Source of the DNA: Nakamurella sp. A5-74
Lineage (GTDB): Bacteria; Actinomycetota; Actinomycetes; Mycobacteriales; Nakamurellaceae
Assembly (NCBI RefSeq): GCF_040438885.1
Contig: NZ_CP159218.1
Location: 2,170,001 to 2,234,000, forward strand
Direction: 5' to 3'
DNA: 64,000 bases
Position 1 is the stretch's first letter; every line of letters starts with the position of its first letter. The position numbers were made by a program, and so were the translations under genes. This document shows, one piece after another, positions 42,300 to 50,888 of the stretch. The notes beneath the pieces were generated by a model. The model did not search any database. It was given only the letters and a program-made list of their open reading frames with translations, and was not told the DNA's origin.

Positions 42300-43281
42300 G
42301 ACCGCGACCCAGCAGCTCTCGCGGGTGATGTCGATGGTGCCGTACATCGCGCACCGGCCGGGCGTGACGATGACCGCCCTGGCCAGTGAGTACGGCATCA
42401 CCGCGGAGCAGGTGCAGGCCGACCTCTACCTGTTGATGGTGTGCGGCATCCCGGGCTACTACCCGGACGACCTGATCGACGTGGTGCTCGACGAGGACGG
42501 CGGCACCGTCTCGATGGGCTTCCAGGCCGGCCTGGACCGACCGGTCCGCCTGACCGGCGACGAGGCCGTCGCTCTGGTGGCTGCGCTGCGCGCTCTACGT
42601 GATCTGCCCGGCCTGGTCGAGACGGACGCGGTCGACTCGGCACTGGCGAAGATCGAACAGGCCGGCGGCGGAGCCGTCTCCGACAGCGTGCGGGTCGACG
42701 CCGGTGACAGTTCCCCGTCGCTGGGCATCGTGCGAGCAGCGCTGCAGACCCAACGCCGACTGTGGATGCGGTACTACACCGCCTCCCGGGATGCCGTCAG
42801 CGAACGCGTGGTGGATCCGATCCGCCTGCTGATCACCGACGGACACTCCTACCTCGAGGCGTTCTGTCACACCGCGGGCGGTGTTCGGAACTTCCGGGTC
42901 GATCGGATCGACGAGGCGCGGGTGCTGGCCGAACCGGCCCAGCAGGCGTTGTGGAACGAGACCTCCGTCCCCGAGCGGATGTTCCAGCCCGACACCCAGA
43001 CGCCGATCGTCTCGCTGCGGCTGGCGCCGTCCGCCCGCTGGGTCGCCGACTACTACCTGGTGACCCGGTCGGAACTGGTCGCCGGTGGCAGCGGTGAGCT
43101 GCTGGTCGAGCTGCCGGTGCCGAACGACGACTGGCTGGTGCGGTTGGTCATCTCACTCGGCGGCACCGCAACGCTGCAGGGACGGCCGGACCTGACGGCC
43201 GAGGTCGCGCGTCGGGCGTCGGCGGCCTTGCAGCGCTACCGCGACCAGAGCGACCTCGAGGCCGACGACACCGGTTCGTGA
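42292..43281 (+). CDS. pafC: WYL-domain DNA-damage regulator subunit PafC
   Basis: The 329-aa partner of PafB has the same order: an N-terminal winged helix (LSRVMSMVPYIAHRPGVTMTALASEYGITAEQVQADLYLLMVCG in two helices), a WYL domain (about 150-230) with DPIRLLITDGHSYLEAFCHTAGGVRNFRVDRI, and a WCX domain ending in a helix. It starts inside the last codons of pafB. At least five upstream regions in this window carry a PafBC-like motif, giving candidate targets. Confidence 0.96.
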   Translation: MAETATQQLSRVMSMVPYIAHRPGVTMTALASEYGITAEQVQADLYLLMVCGIPGYYPDDLIDVVLDEDGGTVSMGFQAGLDRPVRLTGDEAVALVAALRALRDLPGLVETDAVDSALAKIEQAGGGAVSDSVRVDAGDSSPSLGIVRAALQTQRRLWMRYYTASRDAVSERVVDPIRLLITDGHSYLEAFCHTAGGVRNFRVDRIDEARVLAEPAQQALWNETSVPERMFQPDTQTPIVSLRLAPSARWVADYYLVTRSELVAGGSGELLVELPVPNDDWLVRLVISLGGTATLQGRPDLTAEVARRASAALQRYRDQSDLEADDTGS

Positions 43282-43331
43282 ACAGGCGGAGCTCGGTGGG
43301 CGGGCGGCGCACGCCCCATCCGTCCGCTCAG

Positions 43332-43337
43332 TAGGAT
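43332..43337 (+). promoter_or_regulatory. Possible -10 box TAGGAT upstream of tatC
   Basis: TAGGAT lies 110 bases before the tatC ATG in the 166-base pafC-tatC gap. No clear -35 is seen. The gap is too short for a tatA gene and has no TatA-like reading frame. Confidence 0.3.
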
Positions 43338-43447
43338 CGAACTGCAGGCGATGTCGGGATGAAGGCCGTATCCGGTCCGAAGCCGCCCGATTCGTGATCG
43401 AACTCCTCCCGGGGCTCCGATGACGACTGGATGACGAGGAGCTGACC

Positions 43448-44494
43448 ATGGCGTTGTGGCCTCGTACCGCCAAGGCAGGCGAGAAGCTGCCGAAGAATGC
43501 TGACGGCGCGATGAGCCTGATGGACCACCTGCACGAGCTGCGCCGCCGGCTGTTCATCGCGGTGGTCGGCCTGCTGGTGGGCGTCGTCATCGGCTTCATC
43601 TGGTTCGCAAACGGGATTCCTTCGATCGGTCTGCCCACGCTCGGCGAGATCCTCAAGGCGCCGTACTGCGCGGTCCCGAGTCCCCCTCGTGCCATCCTGA
43701 GCACCGCGGCCGGCCGCGATCCTTGCACCTTCCTGCAGAACACCGTGTTCTCAGGGCTGCAGATCCGCCTCAAGTCGGCGCTGATGGTGGGTGCCGTGAT
43801 CTCCTCGCCGGTCTGGCTGCTGCAGCTGTGGGGCTTCGTCACCCCGGCGCTGTACTCGAAGGAGAAGCGCTACACGCGGATCTTCGTCGGGTCCGCCGCG
43901 GTGCTGATGGTCACCGGCGCTGTGTTGGCGTACTGGGTGATCCACGAGGCGTTGAAGGTGCTGCTCGGCTTCGCCGGTAGTGTCGCGGACACCGCGCTGG
44001 ATCCCAACGCCTACTACAGCTTCCTGATCGGCATGCTGCTGATCTTCGGCATCTCGTTCCTGCTGCCGCTGCTGCTGATCATGCTGAACCTGATCGGGGT
44101 GGTGAAGGGAAAGAAGCTCGCCGAGATCCGCCGATTCGCCTATTTCGGGCTGGTGGTGTTCACCGGCCTGGTGGTGCCGGGCAACGACCCACTGACGATG
44201 CTGGCGCTCGCGGTCGCGCTGTGCTTCCTCTACGAGATCGCCGTGCAGTTCAGCAAGATCCACGACAAGCGCAAGGACAAGCGACTGGCGGCCGAGAGCT
44301 TCACGGACCTGGACGACGACACCGCCTCGCCGACTCCCGTGGCCGCCGGTGCGTTGAACGCCTCCGACAGCCCAAGTGCTAGCCCCACTGACTCGATCCC
44401 TGCGCCCGAACCGATCACCCGGTCGGAGCTGGAACCCTCGGCGTCCGGACCGCGCAGCAGCCTCCGCAGCTGGTTCGACGACGACGCCACCTGA
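43448..44494 (+). CDS. tatC: Twin-arginine translocase subunit TatC
   Basis: TatC is the receptor for twin-arginine signal peptides in export of folded proteins. The 348-aa protein has SLMDHLHELRRRLFIAVVG, the conserved cytoplasmic N-terminus, six transmembrane segments, and YFGLVVFTGLVVPGNDPLTM in the late helices. A C-terminal Ser/Pro/Glu-rich tail of about 70 residues is longer than in E. coli. GAGGAG precedes the ATG by 8 bases. Other actinobacteria usually have tatA directly before it; here it is absent. helY starts 2 bases after the stop. Confidence 0.96.
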   Translation: MALWPRTAKAGEKLPKNADGAMSLMDHLHELRRRLFIAVVGLLVGVVIGFIWFANGIPSIGLPTLGEILKAPYCAVPSPPRAILSTAAGRDPCTFLQNTVFSGLQIRLKSALMVGAVISSPVWLLQLWGFVTPALYSKEKRYTRIFVGSAAVLMVTGAVLAYWVIHEALKVLLGFAGSVADTALDPNAYYSFLIGMLLIFGISFLLPLLLIMLNLIGVVKGKKLAEIRRFAYFGLVVFTGLVVPGNDPLTMLALAVALCFLYEIAVQFSKIHDKRKDKRLAAESFTDLDDDTASPTPVAAGALNASDSPSASPTDSIPAPEPITRSELEPSASGPRSSLRSWFDDDAT

Positions 44495-44495
44495 G

Positions 44496-47300
44496 ATGAG
44501 CGTCCAGCACGACGACGAGTCCGAGGCACTCTCACCCTCGGAGCGGTTCGCTCGGGCTGGGGACCGGAACCGGTATCCGCTGTTCACGGAGTTCGAGCAG
44601 ACCCGCGCGTTCCGCCTCGACCCCTTCCAGATCGCCGGCTGCAAGGCCCTCGAGGAGGGCAGGGGAGTGCTGGTCTGTGCCCCGACCGGGGCCGGCAAGA
44701 CGATCGTCGGCGAGTTCGCGGTGGCGCGCGCTCTGGCGATCGGCGGGAAGTGTTTCTACACCACCCCGATCAAGGCGCTGTCCAACCAGAAGTACGCCGA
44801 CCTGGTCGCCGAACACGGCGCCGAGACCGTCGGGCTGCTCACCGGCGACACTTCGATCAACTCGCACGCACCGGTCGTCGTGATGACCACCGAGGTGCTG
44901 CGCAACATGCTCTACGCCGGTTCCCAGGACCTGGTCGGGCTCTCCGCGGTCGTGATGGACGAGGTGCACTACCTCGCCGACAAGTTTCGCGGCCCGGTCT
45001 GGGAAGAGGTCATCCTGCATCTCGCGCAGGACGTCCAGATCGTCGGGCTGTCGGCGACGGTGTCCAACGCCGAGGAGTTCGGCGCGTGGCTGCAGCAGGT
45101 GCGCGGCGACACGGCCGTCATCGTCGACGAGCACCGCCCGGTGCCCCTGTGGCAGCACATGCTGGTCGGTCGCAGGATGTTCGACCTGTTCGCCACCGGC
45201 CACGACGCCGAGCTGGCCGTCGGTGCACCGCCCGGTTCGGGGGGTCAGATCCGGATCGACCCGGCCCTGTCCCGCGCCGTGTCCGACGCCGAGGCCCGCC
45301 TCGGCCGAGGGCCACGCGACGGCGGGAACAGTCGCGGCAACAACGGACGCGGTGGGCCGCAACGCTTCTCAGGGTACAAGCCGCCGTCCCGGGCCGACGT
45401 GATCGAGAAGCTCGACGGGGCCGGCCTGCTGCCGGCGATCACCTTCATCTTCTCCCGCGCGGGCTGCGAAGCTGCGGTGGCGCAATGTGTCCGGTCCCGG
45501 CTGCAGTTGGTGACGAGCTCCGAGCGGCAGCGGATCCGCGCCGTGGTGGACCGCCGGGTCGCGTCGTTGCCGGAGGCCGACCTCGCGGTGCTGGGCTACT
45601 GGGAATGGCGCGAGGCCCTCGAGCTGGGCATCGCGGCCCACCACGCCGGCATGCTGCCGGCCTTCAAGGAGACGGTCGAGGAACTGTTCGTCGAGGGTCT
45701 GGTGAAGGCCGTCTTCGCCACCGAGACGCTGGCGCTCGGCATCAACATGCCGGCCAGGACCGTGGTCCTGGAGCGGCTGGTCAAGTACAACGGCGAAGGC
45801 CACGTCGATCTGACACCGGGGGAGTACACCCAGCTCACCGGGCGAGCCGGACGCCGGGGCATCGACGTCGAGGGCCATGCGGTGGTGCTCTGGGGTCCTG
45901 GCACCGACCCGCGCCAGGTGGGTGGCCTCGCCTCCCGCCGGACGTATCCGCTGCGATCCTCCTTTGCGCCGTCCTACAACATGGCGGTGAACCTGACCGA
46001 CCGGCTGGGGCGGGTGGCGGCGAAGGAGTTGCTGCAGCAGTCGTTCGCCCAGTTCCAGTCGGACGCCGGGGTGTCAGGACTCGCACGACAGGTCAACCGC
46101 AGCGCCCAGGCGGCCGCCGACGCGGCGAAGAAGATGCAGTGTCACCTCGGCGACGTGCAGGAGTACGGGACGCTGCTGGCGCAGCTGTCGGCGGCGGAGA
46201 AGGACGGTGCCCGCAGCGGTGCCGCCAGGCGGCGGGAGGACATCGCCACCGACCTGGCCCAGTTGCGGCGCGGGGACGTCATCGCGATCCCGAGCGGTCG
46301 TCGGGCCGGCCTGGCCGTGGTGCTCGATCCTGGCCTCGATGACGACGGGGAGGGGCGGCCGCTGGTGGTGACGGTCGACCGGTGGTCGGGACGTCTGGGC
46401 CAGGCCGACATCCGCGGACCGCTGCCGGCGCTCGGCAGGATCAGGCTCGCCAAACAGGTCAACCATCGGTCCCCCCAGGTCCGCAAGGACCTGGCCGCGA
46501 CGATCCGGTCGGCGGACATCACGGTCCCCGAACGGCCACGGCGGGCGGCCGCCGACCCGGTGTCCGAAGCCGAGATGACGAGCCTGCGTGCCGCTGTCCG
46601 CCGGCACCCGGTGCACGGTTGCGCTGATCGGCACGACCACCTGCAGTGGTGGCGTCGGCGACAGCAGACGTTGCAGGAGGCCGACTCGATGCGGGGCAGG
46701 GTGGACGGCGCCAAGCACTCGCTGGGCGACCACCTCGACCGGATCCTGGCCCTGCTCGAGGATCTCGGTTACGTCCGCGGTGACGAGCTGACCGACACCG
46801 GACGGATGCTCTCGCGGATCTGGTCGGAATCGGACCTGCTCGTCGCAGAATGTCTGCGCATCGGAGTCTGGGACGGTCTGACGCCTCCGCAGCTGGCTGC
46901 AGCAGTCTCCGCCCTGGTGTACTCGGCTCGTCGCGACCAGTCGGGGTCGCCCCCACCCATCCCCGGACCGGCCGGCTTCGCCGTCAAGGAGACCAGCCGG
47001 CTGCGCCGCGAGCTGAACTCCGGCGAGCGGGAACGCGGACTACCGCTGACCAGGGATCTCGACACCGGCTTCGCCGAGGCGGTGCAGGCCTGGGCAGGCG
47101 GCGAGACCCTCAGTGATGCACTGGAGATCGCCGGCGCACGGGGGATCGAGCTGCTGGCGGGCGACTTCGTCCGCTGGTGTCGTCAGGTGGTCGATCTGCT
47201 CGACCAGATCAGGGTGGTCGCCGCTCCGGAGCTCGCGGCCACCGCACGCGCCGCGGTCGACGCCATCCGGCGCGGAGTCGTCTCTCTCGGCTCGGTCTGA
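44496..47300 (+). CDS. helY: DExH-box helicase HelY (Ski2/Mtr4-like)
   Basis: The 934-aa protein has the Ski2-family superfamily 2 core: Walker A CAPTGAGKT (61-69), TTPIKALSNQKYADL (motif Ia), VVMDEVHYLADKFRG (DEVH, about 155), LSATVSN (motif III) and GRAGRRGIDVEG (motif VI). The C-terminal half carries the DSHCT-type domain. Actinobacterial HelY is linked to RNA processing, though the substrate is not settled. An insertion with RGPRDGGNSRGNNGRGGPQRFSGY (Gly/Arg-rich) precedes the second RecA domain. The ATG at 44496 is 2 bases after tatC, as in M. tuberculosis. Confidence 0.95.
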   Translation: MSVQHDDESEALSPSERFARAGDRNRYPLFTEFEQTRAFRLDPFQIAGCKALEEGRGVLVCAPTGAGKTIVGEFAVARALAIGGKCFYTTPIKALSNQKYADLVAEHGAETVGLLTGDTSINSHAPVVVMTTEVLRNMLYAGSQDLVGLSAVVMDEVHYLADKFRGPVWEEVILHLAQDVQIVGLSATVSNAEEFGAWLQQVRGDTAVIVDEHRPVPLWQHMLVGRRMFDLFATGHDAELAVGAPPGSGGQIRIDPALSRAVSDAEARLGRGPRDGGNSRGNNGRGGPQRFSGYKPPSRADVIEKLDGAGLLPAITFIFSRAGCEAAVAQCVRSRLQLVTSSERQRIRAVVDRRVASLPEADLAVLGYWEWREALELGIAAHHAGMLPAFKETVEELFVEGLVKAVFATETLALGINMPARTVVLERLVKYNGEGHVDLTPGEYTQLTGRAGRRGIDVEGHAVVLWGPGTDPRQVGGLASRRTYPLRSSFAPSYNMAVNLTDRLGRVAAKELLQQSFAQFQSDAGVSGLARQVNRSAQAAADAAKKMQCHLGDVQEYGTLLAQLSAAEKDGARSGAARRREDIATDLAQLRRGDVIAIPSGRRAGLAVVLDPGLDDDGEGRPLVVTVDRWSGRLGQADIRGPLPALGRIRLAKQVNHRSPQVRKDLAATIRSADITVPERPRRAAADPVSEAEMTSLRAAVRRHPVHGCADRHDHLQWWRRRQQTLQEADSMRGRVDGAKHSLGDHLDRILALLEDLGYVRGDELTDTGRMLSRIWSESDLLVAECLRIGVWDGLTPPQLAAAVSALVYSARRDQSGSPPPIPGPAGFAVKETSRLRRELNSGERERGLPLTRDLDTGFAEAVQAWAGGETLSDALEIAGARGIELLAGDFVRWCRQVVDLLDQIRVVAAPELAATARAAVDAIRRGVVSLGSV

Positions 47301-47393
47301 TCCGTGGCGCCGCTTGATGCGTGGCCCGTCTGATCGTGGCGCCGCCGGCGTCATTTCTTGACGTTTCGGCCCACTGACGACGGCGTGCTCGCG

Positions 47394-47399
47394 TAGCGT
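47394..47399 (+). promoter_or_regulatory. -10 box TAGCGT before a possible leaderless small ORF
   Basis: TAGCGT is followed by 6 bases and an ATG at 47406, the same arrangement as for dop and the PNPOx gene. TTGACG occurs at 47358-47363 but is too far (30 bases) for a standard -35. Confidence 0.55.
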
Positions 47400-47405
47400 C
47401 TGCCC

Positions 47406-47555
47406 ATGGATCGGATACCGATCGGCGGAACACGAGCGGTGCTCGGCGACGACGGTCCACCAGCATGGTTGGATCGCAGCAGTGGATCGGGTGGGACCCG
47501 ACATCCAGACACCGAACCGGCTCGGCGGCCGGGCATCTCAGGAGGCACTCGATGA
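47406..47555 (+). CDS. Possible leaderless 49-aa small protein or leader peptide
   Basis: An ORF of 49 codons begins 6 bases after TAGCGT and ends at TGA 47553-47555, overlapping the ATG of the DUF4333 gene (ATGA). The product starts MDRIPIGGTRAVLGDDGPPA and is rich in Gly, Arg and Pro, with no Cys, signal or membrane segment. Many codons end in A or T, unlike neighbouring genes, so coding potential is weak by that measure. The start arrangement and the exact stop-start overlap are the support. It may serve to deliver ribosomes to the downstream gene. Confidence 0.4.
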   Translation: MDRIPIGGTRAVLGDDGPPAWLDRSSGSGGTRHPDTEPARRPGISGGTR

Positions 47556-48196
47556 GCACGCCGTATGGACAGGGTGGGGACTCAGGTTCCCCGCAGTGGT
47601 CCGGATACACCGGTGACCAGGGCCAGTACGGGCAGCAGGGCGGCGACCAGTACGGCCAGCCCCAGCAGCCGCAGTACGGCCAGCCGCAGCAGCAGCCGCA
47701 GTACGGTCAGCCGCAGCAGCAGCCGCAGTACGGCCAGCCGCAGTACGGTCAGCCGCCGCAGCAGCCGCAGTACGGCCAGCCGCAGTACGGCCAACCCCAG
47801 CAACCGCAGTACGGACAGCAGGGTGGATACGGCCAAGCCGGGTACGGCCAGCAGCCGTACAACCAGTACGGCTCACAGACCCCGGCGAAGAAGTCCAACA
47901 AGCCGTTGATCTTCGGCGGCGTCGGGCTGGTCGTGGTCCTCGCGATCGTCGCAGTGCTGCTGTTCCTGTGGCCCGGTTTCTCGCTGACCAAGGTGACCGC
48001 GGATTCGATCCAGAAGCAGCTCGCGATCAAATCCGGTGTTCCGGCCTCGGACATCAAGTGCCCGGACGGCGAGAAGGCGTTCAGCAAGCACACCTTCACC
48101 TGCACGCTGGCGGACGGCCGGAAGATCGACGTGACGATGACCGGCGAGAAGGATGCGAGCGGCAACGCGCTGTTCGAGAACACCGATCCCAAGTAG
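47552..48196 (+). CDS. DUF4333 membrane protein with YGQP-rich cytoplasmic domain
   Basis: AGGAGG lies 6 bases before the ATG. Residues 1-110 are a low-complexity Gln/Tyr/Gly/Pro domain of repeated QYGQPQ units, then comes one transmembrane helix (about 124-146, LIFGGVGLVVVLAIVAVLLFLWPGF) and an extracellular DUF4333 domain with CPDGEKAFSKHTFTCTLADG, where two cysteines probably form a disulfide. The role of DUF4333 is unknown. Tyr/Gln-rich tracts of this type can drive self-association (inference). The next gene encodes a shorter relative. Confidence 0.88.
   Translation: MSTPYGQGGDSGSPQWSGYTGDQGQYGQQGGDQYGQPQQPQYGQPQQQPQYGQPQQQPQYGQPQYGQPPQQPQYGQPQYGQPQQPQYGQQGGYGQAGYGQQPYNQYGSQTPAKKSNKPLIFGGVGLVVVLAIVAVLLFLWPGFSLTKVTADSIQKQLAIKSGVPASDIKCPDGEKAFSKHTFTCTLADGRKIDVTMTGEKDASGNALFENTDPK
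47648..47820 (+). repeat. In-frame CAGTACGGYCAGCC repeats
   Basis: About ten copies of CAGTACGG[CT]CAGCC, separated by CAG/CCG codons, encode the QYGQP tract of the DUF4333 protein. The array is prone to slippage and length variation. Confidence 0.88.
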
Positions 48197-48201
48197 GTCG
48201 G

Positions 48202-48573
48202 TTGACCTCTTCCGAGTACGGACCCCAGTACGGAAGTCCGTACGAGTTCACTTCTGACCCCGCGGACGGCGATACGCCGCCACCGCGGGGTCGTCGTGCG
48301 ATCGGGGTGGGCATCGCTGTCGGTGCGGTGCTGGTGCTCGTCGTCGTCGCGCTGTTCTGGTGGCCCGGCTGGCTGGCCCGCTACGTGCTCGACGCCGATG
48401 CCGTCGAGCAGCAGGTGGCCAGGATCGTCGGCGTCGACCCCGGCACGGTCAGTTGTCCGGACGGTGAGAGCGCCACCGAGGCGCACACCTTCACCTGCAC
48501 GCTGTCGACGAGCAGGCAGACCGTCACGATCACCGTGTTGGGCGACGATCGTGGGTCCTATCTCGTCGGCTGA
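48202..48573 (+). CDS. Second DUF4333 membrane protein, probable TTG start
   Basis: No ATG or GTG fits the start of the recognisable protein. The TTG at 48202, 5 bases after the previous stop and with AGTAGG just upstream, gives 123 aa. A short Tyr/Gly/Pro segment (SEYGPQYGSPYEF) echoes the YGQP tract, followed by a transmembrane helix (about 34-56) and a DUF4333 domain with CPDGESATEAHTFTCTLSTS, again with two cysteines. It looks like a tandem duplicate of the preceding gene that lost most of the repeat domain. Confidence 0.75.
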   Translation: MTSSEYGPQYGSPYEFTSDPADGDTPPPRGRRAIGVGIAVGAVLVLVVVALFWWPGWLARYVLDADAVEQQVARIVGVDPGTVSCPDGESATEAHTFTCTLSTSRQTVTITVLGDDRGSYLVG

Positions 48574-48639
48574 GTCGGACCCTGTCAGGACCTGTGTCCC
48601 GCGAACCGCGACCGGGAACGCGTGGTGCACGCTGGCAGC

Positions 48640-49821
48640 ATGAGCTCGCTCGTGCTGACCCAGGCCCGCATCGTCGATGTCGGTTCCGGGGTCGTCGCTC
48701 CCGGTGCCGTGCGCATCGTGGACGGCCGCATCGCGGAAGTCGGTCCGGCGGTTGCTCCCCGGCCCGGTGAGCAGCACGTGGACGCTGCGGGGAAGTACGT
48801 GATTCCCGGCCTGGTCACGGTGCACACGCACCTGTCCATCGTGTTTCCCTTCTCGGACACCGACGAGCACGAGGACCCGGACACGACGCTGGCCAGGGCT
48901 CGCACCCGCGCGCAGGAGGCGTTGCGGGTCGGTGCCACCACCGTGCGCTGCATCCACGAGCAGCACCGGGTCGACCTGACGGTGCGGGCGCTCGCCGCCG
49001 AGACCGCGGATCGCACCGTTCCTCGGATCGTTGCCGGCGGCCGCGCGCTCTCGGTCCCCGGTGGCCACGGCCAGGGCACCGGGTCGGTGTACTGCTCCGG
49101 GCCCGAGCAGTTCTACGCCGCGGCGATGGACGAGCTCGACGCCGGCGCGGACCACGTCAAGATCTTCATCACCGGCGGCCTGGCGCATGCGGGGGAGAGT
49201 CCGGCCGAGCCGGAGATGAGCCGCGCCGAGATGGCCGCCGTCGTGCGGGCCGCGGCGGAGCACGGCACCTACGTGGTGGCCCACGCCGGGCACCACACGG
49301 CGATCCGCGAGGCCCTCGATGCCGGGGTCACCAGCTTCGAGCACGCCTACGAGGTCGACGAGCAGACAGCAGACCTGTTGGCGCAGCCGGGAATCTTCGT
49401 CTCGCCGACGTTGATCGTGAGCAGTTCGCAGGCCACCATGCGGGCTCTCGGCTTCGAGCAGCACTCCCGCGACAACGCCCGACGCGCAGCGCCGGCCCAC
49501 CTGCGGAGCATCCGCCGCCTGGTGGCGGCCGGGGTCTGCATCACCCACGGCACCGACTATCCGCCCGGCCAACAAGTGGAGGGCGTCAGCGCCGTTGCGA
49601 CCGAGGCGATGCTGCTGCAGAGCGCTGGTCTGAGCCCGTTGCAGGTGCTGCAGGCGGCGACGACCAATGGCGCCCGACTGGTCGGTTTGCAGGACAGCAT
49701 CGGTGCGATCCAGCCGGGGTACGCGGCAGACCTGGTGCTGCTGGACGCCGATCCGACCGCCGACGCGGCGGCCCTCGCGCGGGTCCACCTGGTGATCAAC
49801 GGCGGGCACCTGGTGACCTGA
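48640..49821 (+). CDS. Metal-dependent amidohydrolase (imidazolonepropionase/prolidase-like)
   Basis: The 393-aa enzyme has the amidohydrolase metal sites: VTVHTHLS (HxH) after strand 1, DHVKIFITGG with the bridging Lys, VVAHAGHH and SFEHAYE for the next His pair, and THGTDYPPG with the catalytic Asp. The closing PGYAADLVLLDADP is the typical beta-sandwich return. Substrates in this branch include cyclic amides, Xaa-Pro dipeptides and organophosphates; which applies is unknown. The ATG at 48640 follows CACGCT by 6 bases, close to the leaderless pattern. Confidence 0.9.
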   Translation: MSSLVLTQARIVDVGSGVVAPGAVRIVDGRIAEVGPAVAPRPGEQHVDAAGKYVIPGLVTVHTHLSIVFPFSDTDEHEDPDTTLARARTRAQEALRVGATTVRCIHEQHRVDLTVRALAAETADRTVPRIVAGGRALSVPGGHGQGTGSVYCSGPEQFYAAAMDELDAGADHVKIFITGGLAHAGESPAEPEMSRAEMAAVVRAAAEHGTYVVAHAGHHTAIREALDAGVTSFEHAYEVDEQTADLLAQPGIFVSPTLIVSSSQATMRALGFEQHSRDNARRAAPAHLRSIRRLVAAGVCITHGTDYPPGQQVEGVSAVATEAMLLQSAGLSPLQVLQAATTNGARLVGLQDSIGAIQPGYAADLVLLDADPTADAAALARVHLVINGGHLVT

Positions 49822-49851
49822 CGGGTCCGTCCAGGGACGACACTGGGTCCC

Positions 49852-50247
49852 ATGAGCGAGACAGCTGATCCGGTGAGCGCCATCGAGGACATGTACGCGG
49901 CCTACCTGGTGGGGGACCGGGACCGGCTGGAGGCCAATCTGGACGACACCTGCACGTTGTGGGATGCCGGCCAACCCGGGCTGATCACCAAGGCGGAACT
50001 GCACCAGTTGCGCCGGGACCATCCGCCGAGCGGTGCGCGACCGGAGGCGCTGGACGTCTCTGACGTGCGGGTCCGTGAGCTCCCGGGTGACGGCCGGCTG
50101 GTGGTGCTGACGCATGTCGTCACCGGGCGCTTCCCGGCTGCCGCCGCACTGCCGCCCGAGCGGCTGAGGGTCAGCTCGGTGCTGCAGTTCACCGACCGGT
50201 GGCGGATCCTGCACCACCACGAGGAGCCGGAGGCGACTCGATCGTGA
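49852..50247 (+). CDS. NTF2-like/SnoaL-fold protein
   Basis: The 131-aa protein has the cone-shaped NTF2-like pattern: a first helix IEDMYAAYLVGDRDRLEANLDDTCTLWDAG, central strands VSDVRVRELPGDGRLVVLTHVVTGRF and a final strand pair SSVLQFTDRWRILHHHEE. Such proteins range from ketosteroid isomerases to small binding proteins; no conserved catalytic pair is evident. Its stop overlaps the nitroreductase start (GTGA), so the two are coupled. Confidence 0.78.
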   Translation: MSETADPVSAIEDMYAAYLVGDRDRLEANLDDTCTLWDAGQPGLITKAELHQLRRDHPPSGARPEALDVSDVRVRELPGDGRLVVLTHVVTGRFPAAAALPPERLRVSSVLQFTDRWRILHHHEEPEATRS

Positions 50248-50888
50248 CCGACGACGCGGCGCCGCCCGACTCGGGCTTCACGGCGCTGGTCCGCTCGCGG
50301 CGGATGGTCCGCCGGTTCACCGAGGGGCCGGTCCCGACGGATCTCGTCGAGGGGATCGTCCGGCTCGGTCTACGCGCCCCCAGTGCCGGGTTCTCCCAGG
50401 GCTGGGACTTCGTCGTGCTGGACGATGCTGTTGCCCGGCAACGGTTCTGGGCCGCCACCAGTGACGCCGACACCGAACCGGACAGCTGGTTGCGCGGGGT
50501 CGGAGCAGCGCCGGTGCTGATCCTGTGCTGCTCGGACAAGCAGCGCTATCTGCACCGCTACGCCGAGCCCGACAAACCCTGGCAGGACGGCAGCGACGAG
50601 CACTGGCCGACGCCGTACTGGGACGTCGACACCGGCATGGCAGCGATGATCATGTTGTTGGCGGCGACCGATGTGGGTCTGGGGTCACTGTTCTTCGGCG
50701 TACCCGGCGAACGGATCACCGCCGTGCTCGACGCGTTCGACATCCCGACGGATCGCCGGCTCGTCGGGGTGATCGCCCTCGGCTGGCCGGCGGAGTCGGT
50801 GCCCAGCGGCAGTACCAGGGTGCGGAAGCGTCGAGAAGTCTCCGAAGTGGTACACCGCAACAGGTTCGGATCTAATTCGGGTCAGTGA
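50244..50888 (+). CDS. Nitroreductase-family FMN oxidoreductase
   Basis: The GTG at 50244 gives 214 aa. It begins with LVRSRRMVRRFTEGPV, the FMN-binding RR motif, followed by LRAPSAGFSQGWDFVV, and later AAMIMLLAATDVGLGSLFFGVPGERI, the dimer and flavin segment. Members reduce nitro groups, quinones or other substrates with NAD(P)H. The start overlaps the NTF2-like gene's stop. The last 7 bases overlap the convergent DUF885 gene, so no terminator lies between. Confidence 0.9.
   Translation: MTDDAAPPDSGFTALVRSRRMVRRFTEGPVPTDLVEGIVRLGLRAPSAGFSQGWDFVVLDDAVARQRFWAATSDADTEPDSWLRGVGAAPVLILCCSDKQRYLHRYAEPDKPWQDGSDEHWPTPYWDVDTGMAAMIMLLAATDVGLGSLFFGVPGERITAVLDAFDIPTDRRLVGVIALGWPAESVPSGSTRVRKRREVSEVVHRNRFGSNSGQ

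Noticed and set aside
47358-47399. TTGACG with TAGCGT as a sigma-70 promoter.
   Set aside because: The 30-base spacing is far from the usual 16-19, so only the -10 box was kept.
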